Shown here one piece after another: positions 34,442 to 44,027 of a stretch of DNA of 64,000 nucleotides. Made by a program: the position numbers and the translations under genes. The notes beneath the pieces are model-generated. The model saw only the letters and a list, made by a program, of their open reading frames with translations. It had not been told where the DNA came from and ran no database searches. Source of the stretch: Streptomyces poonensis (GTDB lineage Bacteria; Actinomycetota; Actinomycetes; Streptomycetales; Streptomycetaceae); contig NZ_BMVW01000005.1 of NCBI RefSeq assembly GCF_014650915.1, positions 186,001 to 250,000 of the forward strand, given 5' to 3'. Positions within the stretch are counted from its first letter, which is position 1. Every line of letters starts with the position of its first letter.

Positions 34442-35995
34442 ATGCCCCATCCCGTGCCCCCCGAGTCCGATCGCGGCTTAGAGATCGCCTACGACACCGA
34501 CGTCGACTTCGACGTGCTGATCGTCGGCGGCGGCCCCGTCGGCATGCTGCTCGCCGCGGAACTCCGCATCGCCCGCGTCCGGGCCGTCGTGCTCGAACGG
34601 CTGCCCGAGCGCACCCCACACTCCAAGGCCTTCGGGCTGCACGCCCGCTCCCTGGAGTCGCTCGACCGGCGCGGCCTGCTCAAGCGGTTCCGTGAGGGCG
34701 CCCGCTCCTGGAACAACGGCCATTTCGCCGGCCTCGACGAGTGGGTCGACTTCTCCACCCTCGACAGCGCGCACGGCTACGCCCTGCTCTCCGAACAGAC
34801 CAGGACCGAACGCCTGCTGGAGGAGCGCGCCGCCGAGTTCGGCGCCGAGATCCGGCGGGGCCACGAGGTCACCGCGGTACGCCAGGACGCCGACGGCGTC
34901 GAGGCCGAGGTGACCGGCCCCGACGGCACCTACACCGTGCGTGCCCTGTTCGCCGTGGGCTGTGACGGTGGTCGCAGCCTGGTCCGCCGGGAGGCCGGCA
35001 TCGCCTTCCCCGGTACCGGCGGCCGGGTCACCGCCCGGCTCGGTGACGTGATCCTCGCCGACCGCGAGAACGCCCCCATGGGCATGGAGCGCACCGAACG
35101 CGGCCTGCTGTTCTGCGTGCCGCTCGACGACACCTACCACCGGGTGTCCACGTTCGACTTCGAGGCGGAGCGGGAGCCCGGCGCGGAGCTCACCCTGGAC
35201 GAGCTGACCGCGAGCCTGCGCGAGATCTGGGGCAGCGACCTCGGTGCGCACTCGCCGCGCTGGCTCTCCGTCTTCACCGACTCCGCGTGCCAGGCCGACC
35301 GCTACCGCGAGGGTCGGCTGCTGATCGCCGGCGACGCCGCCCACACCCACTTCCCGGTCGGCGGCCAGGGCGTCAACCTCGGCCTCCAGGACGCCTTCAA
35401 TCTCGGCTGGAAGCTCGCCGCCGCGGTGCACGGCTGGGCTCCCGAGGACCTGCTCGACAGCTACGACCGCGAGCGCCAGGCGCCGGCCCGCAAGGTGCTG
35501 GCCAACACCCGGGCGCAGATCGCGTTGATGAACCCGGACCCGTATGTCACCCCGCTGCGCGAGCTCTTCACCGACCTCATGCGCAAGGAGCAGGTGAACC
35601 GGTACCTCGCCGAGATGCTCAGTGGCGTCACCGTCCGCTACCCGATCGACGGCCCCGAGCACCGGCTGCTCGGCGACTTCGCCCGCGACCTGGAGCTGAA
35701 CACCGAGGACGGCGTCCGGCCCCTGCCCAAGTACCTGAAGCGTGGCACCGGCGTGCTGCTCGATCTGACCGGCGACGCGCAGATCGGCCAGGTGTACGAG
35801 AAGTGGGCCGCGGGCGTTTCCTGGGCAGGCCGGCTCCAGCACGTCCGGGCGGAGTGCGCCCAGGAGCCGCAGCTGGCCGGTCTGCTGGTCCGCCCCGACG
35901 GCTATGTCGCCTGGGCCGCGGACCGGGACATGCCGGAGGCGGAACTGCGGGAGTCACTGACCGCAGCCGTCACCACCTGGTTCGGCACCGTCTGA
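34442..35995 (+). CDS. FAD-dependent aromatic hydroxylase, PgaE/Rox-like, with TTA codon
   Basis: 517 residues. FAD motif IVGGGPVGMLLAAEL near residue 23, DG motif VGCDGGRSLVRREAG near 178, GD motif IAGDAAHTHFPVGGQGVNLG near 295. The HFPVGGQG form places it with PgaE, CabE and rifampicin-monooxygenase-like hydroxylases, a different branch from the other three. Codon 13 is TTA (34478-34480), so translation should depend on bldA. GGAGG precedes the ATG. Divergent from MarR; it could be tailoring or a self-protection enzyme. Confidence 0.9.
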   Translation: MPHPVPPESDRGLEIAYDTDVDFDVLIVGGGPVGMLLAAELRIARVRAVVLERLPERTPHSKAFGLHARSLESLDRRGLLKRFREGARSWNNGHFAGLDEWVDFSTLDSAHGYALLSEQTRTERLLEERAAEFGAEIRRGHEVTAVRQDADGVEAEVTGPDGTYTVRALFAVGCDGGRSLVRREAGIAFPGTGGRVTARLGDVILADRENAPMGMERTERGLLFCVPLDDTYHRVSTFDFEAEREPGAELTLDELTASLREIWGSDLGAHSPRWLSVFTDSACQADRYREGRLLIAGDAAHTHFPVGGQGVNLGLQDAFNLGWKLAAAVHGWAPEDLLDSYDRERQAPARKVLANTRAQIALMNPDPYVTPLRELFTDLMRKEQVNRYLAEMLSGVTVRYPIDGPEHRLLGDFARDLELNTEDGVRPLPKYLKRGTGVLLDLTGDAQIGQVYEKWAAGVSWAGRLQHVRAECAQEPQLAGLLVRPDGYVAWAADRDMPEAELRESLTAAVTTWFGTV

Positions 35996-36085
35996 CGAAG
36001 GCTGAGATCGGCCGGAGGGCGGTACTTCCCTGCGGCCGACGTGACACCTTCCCCAGCCCCCACAGCTCGCACGCGAGAGGACGAA

Positions 36086-37087
36086 GTGAGCAAGCCGCCC
36101 TGGTCTCAGGAGTTGATGGAGAAGAGCGACCTGATCACCCCCATGGCCATCAGAGTGGCCGCCACTCTGGGACTGTCGGACCACATGGCCGCCGGGGCGG
36201 TCACAGTCGAGACGCTGGCCCGTGCGGCGGACGTGGACGCGACCGCTCTGGGCCGTCTCCTCGGCCACCTGGTGAACGCCGGGATCTACCGCCCGCTGCC
36301 CGAAGGAGGCTACGAGGCGACCGAGCTCGGTGCCCTGCTGCGCCACGACGTCCCGGAGTCGGGCCGTGACTGGCTCCGCCTGGACGGCCCGACGGGCCGG
36401 GGCGAGGCCGCGGTGTTCCGCCTGCTCGACGCGGTGCGCTCCGGTTCACCCGTCTACTCCGCGCTGTACGGGCGGGAGTTCTGGACGGACGTCGAGTCGG
36501 ACGGCGCGCTCGCGGAGGCCTTCGCCCGGCGGATGGCGGCGAGCATGCGCTGGGTCGTCCCCGAGCTGCTGGCCCAGGGCGACTGGCAGGCCGTACGGCA
36601 TGTCGTCGACGTGGGCGGCGGCAGCGGCGACCTGCTCGCGGCCGTGGTCGACGCCACCCCGGGCGCGCGGGGCACCCTGCTCGACCTGGAGGGGCCCGCG
36701 GCGGCGGCCGAGCGGGACTTCGCGGCCGCCGGCCTCCAGGAGCGCTGCCGTGCGGTGGTCGGCAGCTTCTTCGATCCGCTGCCCGCCGGCGGCGATGTGT
36801 ATCTGCTGTCCAACGTCCTGCTCAACTGGCCCGACGACCGGGCGGCCGAGATCCTTCGGCGCTGCGCCGAGGCCGTCCGTCCGGGCGGCCGGGTCATGGT
36901 CCTCGAGGGCCTGCTCGACGTACAGACCGACCAGACCGATCTGGACCTGCGGATGCTCGTCTATCTGGGCGGGCGGATGCGCACCACCGACCAGCTGCGC
37001 GAGCTGGCGGCCGAGGCCGGGCTCTCGCTGCGCCGAGTGGTGGGCCTGGGACCGGTGCGCTCGCTCGTCGAACTCACACCGGCCTGA
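36086..37087 (+). CDS. O-methyltransferase (family 2, DMKMT-like)
   Basis: 333 residues. N-terminal winged-helix dimerisation domain (RVAATLGLSDHMAAG, RLLGHLVNAGIY), then the SAM domain with motif I VDVGGGSGDLLAAVV near 182, LLDLEGP, and VYLLSNVLLNWPDDRAAEILRR, where the usual HxxxxD catalytic His region is occupied by NVLLNW. This is the fold of the tetracenomycin and carminomycin O-methyltransferases. GTG at 36086 after GAGAGGA is chosen over an earlier GTG without a ribosome site. Confidence 0.88.
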   Translation: MSKPPWSQELMEKSDLITPMAIRVAATLGLSDHMAAGAVTVETLARAADVDATALGRLLGHLVNAGIYRPLPEGGYEATELGALLRHDVPESGRDWLRLDGPTGRGEAAVFRLLDAVRSGSPVYSALYGREFWTDVESDGALAEAFARRMAASMRWVVPELLAQGDWQAVRHVVDVGGGSGDLLAAVVDATPGARGTLLDLEGPAAAAERDFAAAGLQERCRAVVGSFFDPLPAGGDVYLLSNVLLNWPDDRAAEILRRCAEAVRPGGRVMVLEGLLDVQTDQTDLDLRMLVYLGGRMRTTDQLRELAAEAGLSLRRVVGLGPVRSLVELTPA

Positions 37088-37201
37088 TCCGGCTCGTCCC
37101 CATACCCGCACGCCGTAACGCACGCAGGAGAAACCCCTGTCGTGCACGCCGAGGAAATTTCCGTAGTGCACCCGAGAAACCCCAGAAAGAGGAGTACATC
37201 C

Positions 37202-38179
37202 ATGCACATCGTCCGACACCACGAATTCGGCGCCCCTTCGGTGCTGCGGCTGGAAGAGGCCGACACCCCTGTCCCCGGTCCCGGCCAGGTGCTGATCCGC
37301 ACCGAGGCGGTCGGGGTCAACTTCGCCGAGTGCCAGCGCCGTCAGGGCATCCCGGTCGGCGGTCCCGCCACCCTTCCCGGCTCGCCCGGCGGTGATGTCG
37401 CGGGCGTCGTGGAGCAGGTCGGCGACGGCGTCGACCAGGTGGAAGTCGGTGACCGGGTGGTCACCGGTGTCGCCCACGACGGATACGCCGAGTACGTCGT
37501 CGCCCAGGCCGGCTGGCTGTTCGCCGTCCCCGAGGGGATCGACGCCGGCCAGGCCACCTCGCTGCCCATCCCCGGCCAGACCGCTTACCACGTGATCGTC
37601 ACGGCGGCGAAGCTCCAGCCCGGCGAGTCCGTACTGATCACCGCCGCCGCGGGCGGTATCGGCCATCTGCTGGTCCAGATGGCCAGGGCGCTCGGCGCGG
37701 GGCAGATCATCGCCGCGGCCCGCGGAGCGGAGAAGCTGGCCTTCGCCGCGTCGCTCGGCGCCGACGTCACCGTCGACTACGGCGAGGACGGCTGGGACGA
37801 GAAGGTCCGCGCCGCGACCGGCGGCCGGGGCGTGGACGTCGCTCTGGAGACCGTCGGCGGGGACATCCTCACCAAGTCCGTGAACCTCACCGCACAGTTC
37901 GGGCGGACGGTCGTGTACGGCGCTGCGGGTGGCGAGCTGCCGGCCATCGAGGTCGGCGACATCTTCGACAACCGCATCGTCATGGGCTTCAGCATGTGGG
38001 GCGTGATGGGCGAGAAGCCGGACGTCATGGCCAAGGGTGCCCGGGAGCTGCTGGACATGGTGGCCTCCGGCAAGGTCCGTCCCGTCGTCCACGCCGAGCT
38101 GCCGCTGAAGGACGCCGCGGCCGCGCACGAGCTGATGGAGTCGCGTTCCCAGCTCGGCCGTGTCGTGCTCATTCCCTGA
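37202..38179 (+). CDS. NADPH:quinone oxidoreductase, zeta-crystallin type (copy 1)
   Basis: 325-residue MDR-family enzyme without zinc-binding cysteines. GESVLITAAAGGIGHLLVQM near residue 142 is the NADPH site; the N-terminal part VNFAECQRRQGIPVGG is the QOR signature. AGAGGAG precedes the ATG at 37202. It is a clear paralogue of the next gene, with shared segments such as RRQGIP.GG.A.LPG.PGGDVAGVVE and LETVGGDILTKSV.LTAQFGR. Probably reduces quinone intermediates. Confidence 0.9.
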   Translation: MHIVRHHEFGAPSVLRLEEADTPVPGPGQVLIRTEAVGVNFAECQRRQGIPVGGPATLPGSPGGDVAGVVEQVGDGVDQVEVGDRVVTGVAHDGYAEYVVAQAGWLFAVPEGIDAGQATSLPIPGQTAYHVIVTAAKLQPGESVLITAAAGGIGHLLVQMARALGAGQIIAAARGAEKLAFAASLGADVTVDYGEDGWDEKVRAATGGRGVDVALETVGGDILTKSVNLTAQFGRTVVYGAAGGELPAIEVGDIFDNRIVMGFSMWGVMGEKPDVMAKGARELLDMVASGKVRPVVHAELPLKDAAAAHELMESRSQLGRVVLIP

Positions 38180-38368
38180 CCACCTCTCAGTCAATGCACC
38201 CAATCATCGATGTGCAGTTGACAAATGCGTGCTAGATAGCATGCAATAAAGAGGCACGACAGCATGTGACCGCTGTCGGCGCACCACTCCATGTAACCCG
38301 GATCCCTGGGCGGAGCCGCGCGACGATTCGTCCGCAGCTCGACAACACCTCCTAGTTGGGAGAACACC
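38180..38368 (+). promoter_or_regulatory. Promoter region with palindromic operator
   Basis: AT-richer 190-bp gap. TTGACA at 38218-38223 is a good -35; TGCAAT at 38242 lies 18 bp on. The 18-bp palindrome GCGTGCTAGATAGCATGC (38227-38244, one mismatch) lies between them, where a bound repressor would block polymerase. It shares the AGCAT element with the MarR-gap palindrome at 34357. Confidence 0.55.
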
Positions 38369-39346
38369 ATGCGCATCGTCCGCCACTACGAGCACGGAGC
38401 TCCCTCGGTGCTGCGTGTCGAAGAGGCGGAGAAGCCGCAGCCCGGACCGGGCGAAGTGCTGATCCGCTCCGAGGCCGTCGGCGTCACGTTCGCCGAGGTC
38501 CAGCGCCGTCAGGGCATCCCGATCGGCGGCCACGCCACGCTGCCCGGCGCCCCCGGCGGCGATGTCGCCGGCGTCGTCGAGGCACTCGGCGAGGGCGTCA
38601 CCAACGTCAGCGTCGGGGACCGTATCGTCGTCGACGTCGACCACAGCGCCTACGCCGACTACGTGACCGCCGACGCCGCCTGGGCCATCACCATCCCGGA
38701 CACCATGGACGCCGCCGAGGCGACCCTGCTGCCCAGCCCGGCCCAGACGGCGTACCACGCCATCAAGGAGTCCGGTCAGCTCAAGCCCGGTGAGTCGATC
38801 CTGATCGACGCCGCCTCCGGGGGTGTCGGCCACATCGCCGTGCAGATCGCCAAGGCGATGGGTGCCGGCATGGTGATCGCCACCGCCAGTACGCAGGCCA
38901 AGCTGGACTTCGTCCGTGACCTCGGTGCCGACGTCACGATCAACTACACCGACGACGACTGGGACGAGCAGGTCCGGGCCGCGACCGAAGGCCGCGGCGT
39001 GGACGTGGTCCTGGAGACCGTCGGCGGCGACATCCTCACCAAGAGCGTCGCCCTCACCGCCCAGTTCGGCCGGCTGGTCTTCTACGGCTCGGCCAGCGGT
39101 GACATCCAGCCCGTCCACCCGCTGATGCTCAGCCGGATGAAGACCGTGGCCGGGTTCGCCCTCTACGCCATGCTCTACAACAAGCCCGAGGCCATCGCCG
39201 CGGGACAGCGCGACCTGCTCGACATGATCGCCACCGGCAAGGTGCGCCCGATCATCCACGAGCGGCTCGGCCTCGACGAGGCCGTCAAGGCACACGAACT
39301 GATGGAGGCCCGGGCCCAGCTCGGCAAGGTCGTCCTCGTCCCCTGA
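38369..39346 (+). CDS. NADPH:quinone oxidoreductase, zeta-crystallin type (copy 2)
   Basis: 325 residues, same length as copy 1 and alignable end to end by eye. Cofactor site GESILIDAASGGVGHIAVQI near residue 142, substrate-region VTFAEVQRRQGIPIGG. It has its own promoter with a palindrome, unlike copy 1. TTGGGAGAA precedes the ATG. The pair could act on different quinones or one could serve protection against redox stress from the product. Confidence 0.9.
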   Translation: MRIVRHYEHGAPSVLRVEEAEKPQPGPGEVLIRSEAVGVTFAEVQRRQGIPIGGHATLPGAPGGDVAGVVEALGEGVTNVSVGDRIVVDVDHSAYADYVTADAAWAITIPDTMDAAEATLLPSPAQTAYHAIKESGQLKPGESILIDAASGGVGHIAVQIAKAMGAGMVIATASTQAKLDFVRDLGADVTINYTDDDWDEQVRAATEGRGVDVVLETVGGDILTKSVALTAQFGRLVFYGSASGDIQPVHPLMLSRMKTVAGFALYAMLYNKPEAIAAGQRDLLDMIATGKVRPIIHERLGLDEAVKAHELMEARAQLGKVVLVP

Positions 39347-39572
39347 CCCGGGACCGGCGACCCGCCGCCTCCGAGGACGTGGCCGGTCACGATCATCCCC
39401 CGCTCGGGGCCGGGCCACCCGCCGTACGGCACGAGAGGCACTCGTGCCGTACGGCGCACCCCACCACGGACCACAGCGATCCCCTGACGGATCCCACACC
39501 GCAGACGACGCCGGCCGGCCCCGGCCGGCGGGACGGGGATGGCACCCACTCCAGCCCGAAAGGCGAATCACC

Positions 39573-41138
39573 GTGCCCTCCCGCACCACCGGGACCGACA
39601 GCCCGCTCACCGCTGTCGGCTCCCCGCCCCGGACCCGCATCCGACCCGTCATCACCGCCTGCCTGCTGGCCGTCTTCCTGGCCATGCTGGACTCGCAGAT
39701 CGTGGCCACCGCGCTGCCCCGCATCGTCGGGGACCTCGGCGGTCTCGACGTGTTCTCCTGGGTGACGACCGCGTACATCATCGCCGCCAGCGTCACCACG
39801 CCCGTCTACGGCAAGCTCGGCGACCTCTTCGGCCGGAAGAAGATCTTCCTGATCGCCGTCGCGGTGTTCCTCGCCGGCTCCGCGCTGAGCGGCGCCGCGC
39901 ACTCGATGGACCAGCTCATCCTGTTCCGCACCGTGCAGGGCATCGGCGCCGGCGGTCTCTTCGTCTCCGTGCTCGCCATCATCGGGGAGCTGTTCAACCC
40001 GCGTGAGGCCGCCAAGTACTTCAACCTCTTCGGTATCGTCTTCGCGCTCGCCGCACTGGCCGGGCCCGCCGTCGGCGGCGCGCTCACCGACCTGCTGAGC
40101 TGGCACTGGGTCTTCCTGCTCAACCTGCCCGTGGGCATCGTGATCCTGGTGCTGGTCTCCACCTGTCTGCACCTGCCCCGCGCCGACCGGCCCGCGCACA
40201 TCGACTACACCGGCTTCGTCCTGCTCAGCGCCGCGATCGTCGCGCTCACCCTGGCCGCGAGCTGGGGCGGAGTGAAGTACGCATGGCTGGACTGGCGGAT
40301 CCTCGGGCTCGCCGCGGGAGCGGTGCTGCTCGCCGTGGCGTTCGTCGCCGCCGAGCGCCGCGCCGCCGAACCCGTCATCCCGCTGCACCTCTTCCGCGAC
40401 TCCACCTTCAGCGTCAGCGTGCTGGTGAGCGTCGCGGCGGGCATCGTCTTCCTCGGCTCGGTCAACTTCCTGGCGATCTACATCCAGGTGGTGACCGGCG
40501 CCAGCCCCACCATGTCCGGTGTGGTGCTGCTGCCCATGATGTTCGGCCTGGTCGCCTCCTCCGTCATCAGCGGCACCGCGATCACCAAGACGGGGCGCTA
40601 CAAGTGGTACCCCGTGCTCAGCATGGCCATCGGCATCGTGGGGGCACTGCTGCTGGCCACCATGGACACCGGGACCTCCCGTGCCGTGGTCATCGGCTAC
40701 ATGCTGGTCTTCGGCGTCGCCGCCGGACTGAACATGCAGGTGCTCACCATGGCCGCGCAGAACACCGCGCCCCGCGACGACATCGGCGCGGTCCACGCCA
40801 CGGTGTCCTTCGCCCGGCAGCTGGGCACCACCGTGGGCATCTCCCTGTTCGCCTCGATCTTCTACAGCCGGCTCACCGAGGAGATCGCCGAGCGGACGCC
40901 CGCGGACGCGCTGCGCGGCATCGACCCCGACACGCTGAACTCGACCGAGACACTGGACCGGCTCACCGAGCCCGTGCGCAACGCCGTGGAGCAGTCGTAC
41001 GCCGCCGCGCTCACGCCTGTCTTCCTCACCGCCGTACCGGTCCTCCTCCTGGGGCTGCTGGCCGCCCTGACGATGAAGAACCTCCCGCTGCGCGGCGAGG
41101 ACCACCGGGGTCACGAGGTGGCCGCCGAGGAAAACTGA
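39573..41138 (+). CDS. EmrB/QacA-family drug exporter (DHA2 MFS)
   Basis: About 521 residues with fourteen predicted helices. LDSQIVATALPRIVGDLGG is the DHA2 motif near residue 40, GKLGDLFGRKKIF is the MFS loop-2/3 motif, and GALTDLLSWHWVFLLNLPVG the motif-C region. Likely the main self-resistance exporter for the cluster product. GTG at 39573 is preferred (GAAAGGCGA upstream); an earlier frame start adds 43 residues that are not helix-like. A perfect hairpin terminator follows. Confidence 0.9.
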   Translation: MPSRTTGTDSPLTAVGSPPRTRIRPVITACLLAVFLAMLDSQIVATALPRIVGDLGGLDVFSWVTTAYIIAASVTTPVYGKLGDLFGRKKIFLIAVAVFLAGSALSGAAHSMDQLILFRTVQGIGAGGLFVSVLAIIGELFNPREAAKYFNLFGIVFALAALAGPAVGGALTDLLSWHWVFLLNLPVGIVILVLVSTCLHLPRADRPAHIDYTGFVLLSAAIVALTLAASWGGVKYAWLDWRILGLAAGAVLLAVAFVAAERRAAEPVIPLHLFRDSTFSVSVLVSVAAGIVFLGSVNFLAIYIQVVTGASPTMSGVVLLPMMFGLVASSVISGTAITKTGRYKWYPVLSMAIGIVGALLLATMDTGTSRAVVIGYMLVFGVAAGLNMQVLTMAAQNTAPRDDIGAVHATVSFARQLGTTVGISLFASIFYSRLTEEIAERTPADALRGIDPDTLNSTETLDRLTEPVRNAVEQSYAAALTPVFLTAVPVLLLGLLAALTMKNLPLRGEDHRGHEVAAEEN

Positions 41139-41160
41139 CCACCCGTCACCTACTGACCGT

Positions 41161-41190
41161 GAGCCGCCCTCCCGCACGGGAGGGCGGCTC
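41161..41190 (+). terminator. Hairpin terminator after exporter gene
   Basis: Perfect 14-bp inverted repeat, GAGCCGCCCTCCCG and CGGGAGGGCGGCTC, separated by CA, 22 bp after the exporter stop. Confidence 0.8.
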
Positions 41191-41333
41191 ACGTACGTCG
41201 GCCTCCGTGCCCCGGCCACCCTTCAGCGCCCTTCGAGCCCGAATCGACGGCTCGCGACCATCGTCGGCACTGCACAGCCGTACGACGCAGGACCCAGGCC
41301 GAAGAACAGGCAGAGGCAGACCAGGAGGCTCGT

Positions 41334-42374
41334 GTGACAACGACCGAAGACCCGCAGACGGCCCCGGCGGTCGACCCCGGACCGCTGATCCGGCTGACCA
41401 TTGCCGACTGCGCCGCCAAGGTGCTGCACAGCGCAGTGACCCTCGGCGTGTTCGGCGCGCTCGCCGGAAGTCCCGCCGACGCCGCCGAGTTGGCCCGGCG
41501 CACCGGCACCCACCACCGCATGGTCCCGGACTTCCTGGACGCCCTGGTCGGGCTCGGTCTGCTGGAGCGCACGGAGGGCCGCTACCGCAACTCCCCGCTG
41601 GCGCAGGCCTACCTGGTGCCGGAGTCCCCCTCCTACCTCGGCGGCTTCGTCGAGCTCACCAACGAGACGCTGTACGGCACCTGGGGCCGGCTCACCGAGG
41701 CGCTGCGCTCCGGCGAGCCCCAGCACCTCGACCCGGACAAGGGCGGCTTCGTCGGGGACCGGCACAAGGACCCCGCCAAGATGAAGCGCTTCCTGGCCGG
41801 GCTGGACGCGTACAGCGACCGGATGGGCGCCGAACTCGCCCGGCGCCTCGACTGGGGCCGCCATTCCTCATTCGTCGACCTCGGCGGCGCACGCGGCAAC
41901 CTCGCGGCGGTACTGGTGCGGGCGCACGCGCATCTGCGGGCGACCTGCTTCGACCTGGAGCGGACCCGGCCGCTGTTCACCGAGCACATCGGCGGCCTCG
42001 GCCTGGCCGACCGGGTCGCCTTCGCCGGCGGCGACTTCTTCACCGACCCGATCCCGCCGGCCGACGTCGTCATCCTCGGCCACATCCTGCACGGCTTCGA
42101 CGCCGCCCGGCGGCGCGAGCTGCTCGGCCGGGTCTTCGAGGCGGTGCGGCCCGGCGGCACGGTCCTCGTCTACGACCGGATGATCGACGACGACCGCAGC
42201 GACCCGGAGCGGCTGCTCAGCAGCCTGCACATGCGGCTGGTCAGCCCCGACGGCTCCGAGTACCGGGTCGCGGACTGCCGGGCCTGGCTGCGCGGGGCCG
42301 GCTTCACCGACGGCGACACACAGCCCCTGCTCGGTACCCACACCCTGGTCACCGCCCACAAGGAGGCAGCATGA
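41334..42374 (+). CDS. O-methyltransferase (family 2, TcmN/DMKMT-like)
   Basis: 346 residues. N-terminal dimerisation domain (LHSAVTLGVFGALAG, RRTGTHHRMVPDFLDALVGLGLLE) and SAM domain with SFVDLGGARGNLAAVLV near 178. GARG replaces the usual GGGxG, still plausible for SAM binding. HILHGFDAARRRELL contains the His expected as catalytic base. AGGAGG precedes the GTG start. The stop overlaps the next hydroxylase start (ATGA), so the pair may hydroxylate and then methylate one position. Confidence 0.88.
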   Translation: MTTTEDPQTAPAVDPGPLIRLTIADCAAKVLHSAVTLGVFGALAGSPADAAELARRTGTHHRMVPDFLDALVGLGLLERTEGRYRNSPLAQAYLVPESPSYLGGFVELTNETLYGTWGRLTEALRSGEPQHLDPDKGGFVGDRHKDPAKMKRFLAGLDAYSDRMGAELARRLDWGRHSSFVDLGGARGNLAAVLVRAHAHLRATCFDLERTRPLFTEHIGGLGLADRVAFAGGDFFTDPIPPADVVILGHILHGFDAARRRELLGRVFEAVRPGGTVLVYDRMIDDDRSDPERLLSSLHMRLVSPDGSEYRVADCRAWLRGAGFTDGDTQPLLGTHTLVTAHKEAA

Positions 42375-43987
42375 AGCCGCACCGGACCCCTGTGCTCATC
42401 GTCGGAGGCGGGCTGACCGGACTGTCCGCGGCCGTCTTCCTCGCCCATCACGGCGTCCGCGCCACCCTGGTGGAACGCCACCCCGACACCTCCACCCACC
42501 CCAAGGCCCGCGCCATCAACCCGCGGACGATGGAGCTGTACCGCGCGGTCGGCATGGAGGAGCGGGTACGCGCCGGGCGTTCCCCGATCTCCGGCAACAC
42601 CGATCTGGTGCACGTCGAGAGCCTCGCCGGCAAGGAACGCGTACGGATGCCCAGCGCGTCCCCGGAGGACATCGGGCGGATCAGCCCCACCCGGTGGACG
42701 CTGATCGACCAGAACCAACTGGAGCCGATCCTGCGGGAGCGGGCCGTCGAGGCCGGCGCGGACGTCCGCTTCTCGACCCGGGTCGACGCGATCCAGGAGT
42801 ACGTGGAGGACGGGGCGGGAGTGCTGGTCGGCACCACCGACCTGGCCACCGGCACACGTTCACAGATCCACGCCGACTACGTGATCGCGGCGGACGGCAG
42901 TCGCAGCCCCCTGCGCGCGATGCTGGGCATCGGGGCGCACGGCCGGGGCACCATCACCAACCTCGTCAGCTTCTTCTTCGAGGCCGACCTGACCGAGGCG
43001 CTGCGCGGCCGCCGGATCATCGCGGCGTACGTCAACAACCCCGAGGTTCGCGGCACGATCATCCCGATCGACAACGACCGCCGCTGGGTCATCAACGTCT
43101 CCTTCTTCCCCGAGAAGGGCCAGCGCGCCGAGGACTTCACCGAGGAACGCTGCACCGCGCTGGTGCGGGCCGCGGTCGGGGTGCCCGATATGCCGCTGAA
43201 GATCGAGTCGGTGGACATGCCCGCGTGGGACATCTCCGCGCGCGTGGCGGACACCTTCGCGACCCGCCGGGTGTTCATTGCCGGTGACGCCGCCCATGTG
43301 ATGCCGCCCACCGGGGCCTTCGGCGCCAGCACCGGCATCCAGGACGCGTACAACCTGGCCTGGAAGCTCGCCCTGGTGCTGTCCGGCACGGCCGGCCCCA
43401 AGCTGCTGGAGAGCTACGACGCCGAGCGGCGGCCGGTGGCCGAGGAGACCGTCCGGCAGGCGATGCTGCGGTTCGCGGTGCGGGAGGGCAAGCAGTACCA
43501 GGAGGTCGCCGACGAGCTGTTGGACGAGACGACCATGACGTTCGGGTACTGCTACCGCTCCGGGGCCTTCGCCCTGGAGGAGGGGGCACCCGACTCGATC
43601 GTGGAGGATCCTGCGCATCCTGGCGCGCGGCCCGGTGCGCGCGCCCCGCACTTCCAGCTCGACGGTCCCGATGGGCCGGTGTCCGTCATCGACCTGTACG
43701 GCGACGGGTTCACTCTGCTCGTGGACGAGCTGGCGGGGCGGTGGACCGGGGCGGTGGAGCAGGAGGCCGCGCGGCTCGGTGTCGGCCTGAAGGTCGTCCG
43801 CATCGGCCGTGGCACCAGGCTGTGGGACCAGGACGGGTCCTTCCGCCGCCGGTACGGCCTGCTGGCCGGCGGGGCGGTTCTGGTACGGCCCGACGGGTTC
43901 GTCGGCTGGCGTACGACCGCGGGGCGCGGTGGGCCTGTCGACCGCGCGGCGATCACGGCCCTGCGGGCGATCCTGGACCGGGTGTAG
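42371..43987 (+). CDS. FAD-dependent aromatic hydroxylase (PHBH fold)
   Basis: 538 residues. VLIVGGGLTGLSAAVFLAHHG binds FAD at the N-terminus; DG motif VIAADGSRSPLRAMLG near 175; GD motif FIAGDAAHVMPPTGAFGASTG near 303. The PPTG form matches the hydroxylases at 32122 and 44084. SFFFEADLTEAL and NNPEVRGTI form the substrate face. Translationally coupled to the O-methyltransferase before it. Convergent with the next hydroxylase gene across a hairpin. Confidence 0.9.
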   Translation: MKPHRTPVLIVGGGLTGLSAAVFLAHHGVRATLVERHPDTSTHPKARAINPRTMELYRAVGMEERVRAGRSPISGNTDLVHVESLAGKERVRMPSASPEDIGRISPTRWTLIDQNQLEPILRERAVEAGADVRFSTRVDAIQEYVEDGAGVLVGTTDLATGTRSQIHADYVIAADGSRSPLRAMLGIGAHGRGTITNLVSFFFEADLTEALRGRRIIAAYVNNPEVRGTIIPIDNDRRWVINVSFFPEKGQRAEDFTEERCTALVRAAVGVPDMPLKIESVDMPAWDISARVADTFATRRVFIAGDAAHVMPPTGAFGASTGIQDAYNLAWKLALVLSGTAGPKLLESYDAERRPVAEETVRQAMLRFAVREGKQYQEVADELLDETTMTFGYCYRSGAFALEEGAPDSIVEDPAHPGARPGARAPHFQLDGPDGPVSVIDLYGDGFTLLVDELAGRWTGAVEQEAARLGVGLKVVRIGRGTRLWDQDGSFRRRYGLLAGGAVLVRPDGFVGWRTTAGRGGPVDRAAITALRAILDRV

Positions 43988-44027
43988 GCGTTCGCTGCCC
44001 CTGGAAGCGCGCTCCGCGCGTATCGAA

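Noticed and set aside
40283..42370. Possible giant protein of over 1,200 residues leading into the hydroxylase at 42371
   Set aside because: The upstream part is an Arg/Pro-rich shadow of the exporter and methyltransferase genes; the hydroxylase has its own overlapping ATG and ribosome site.
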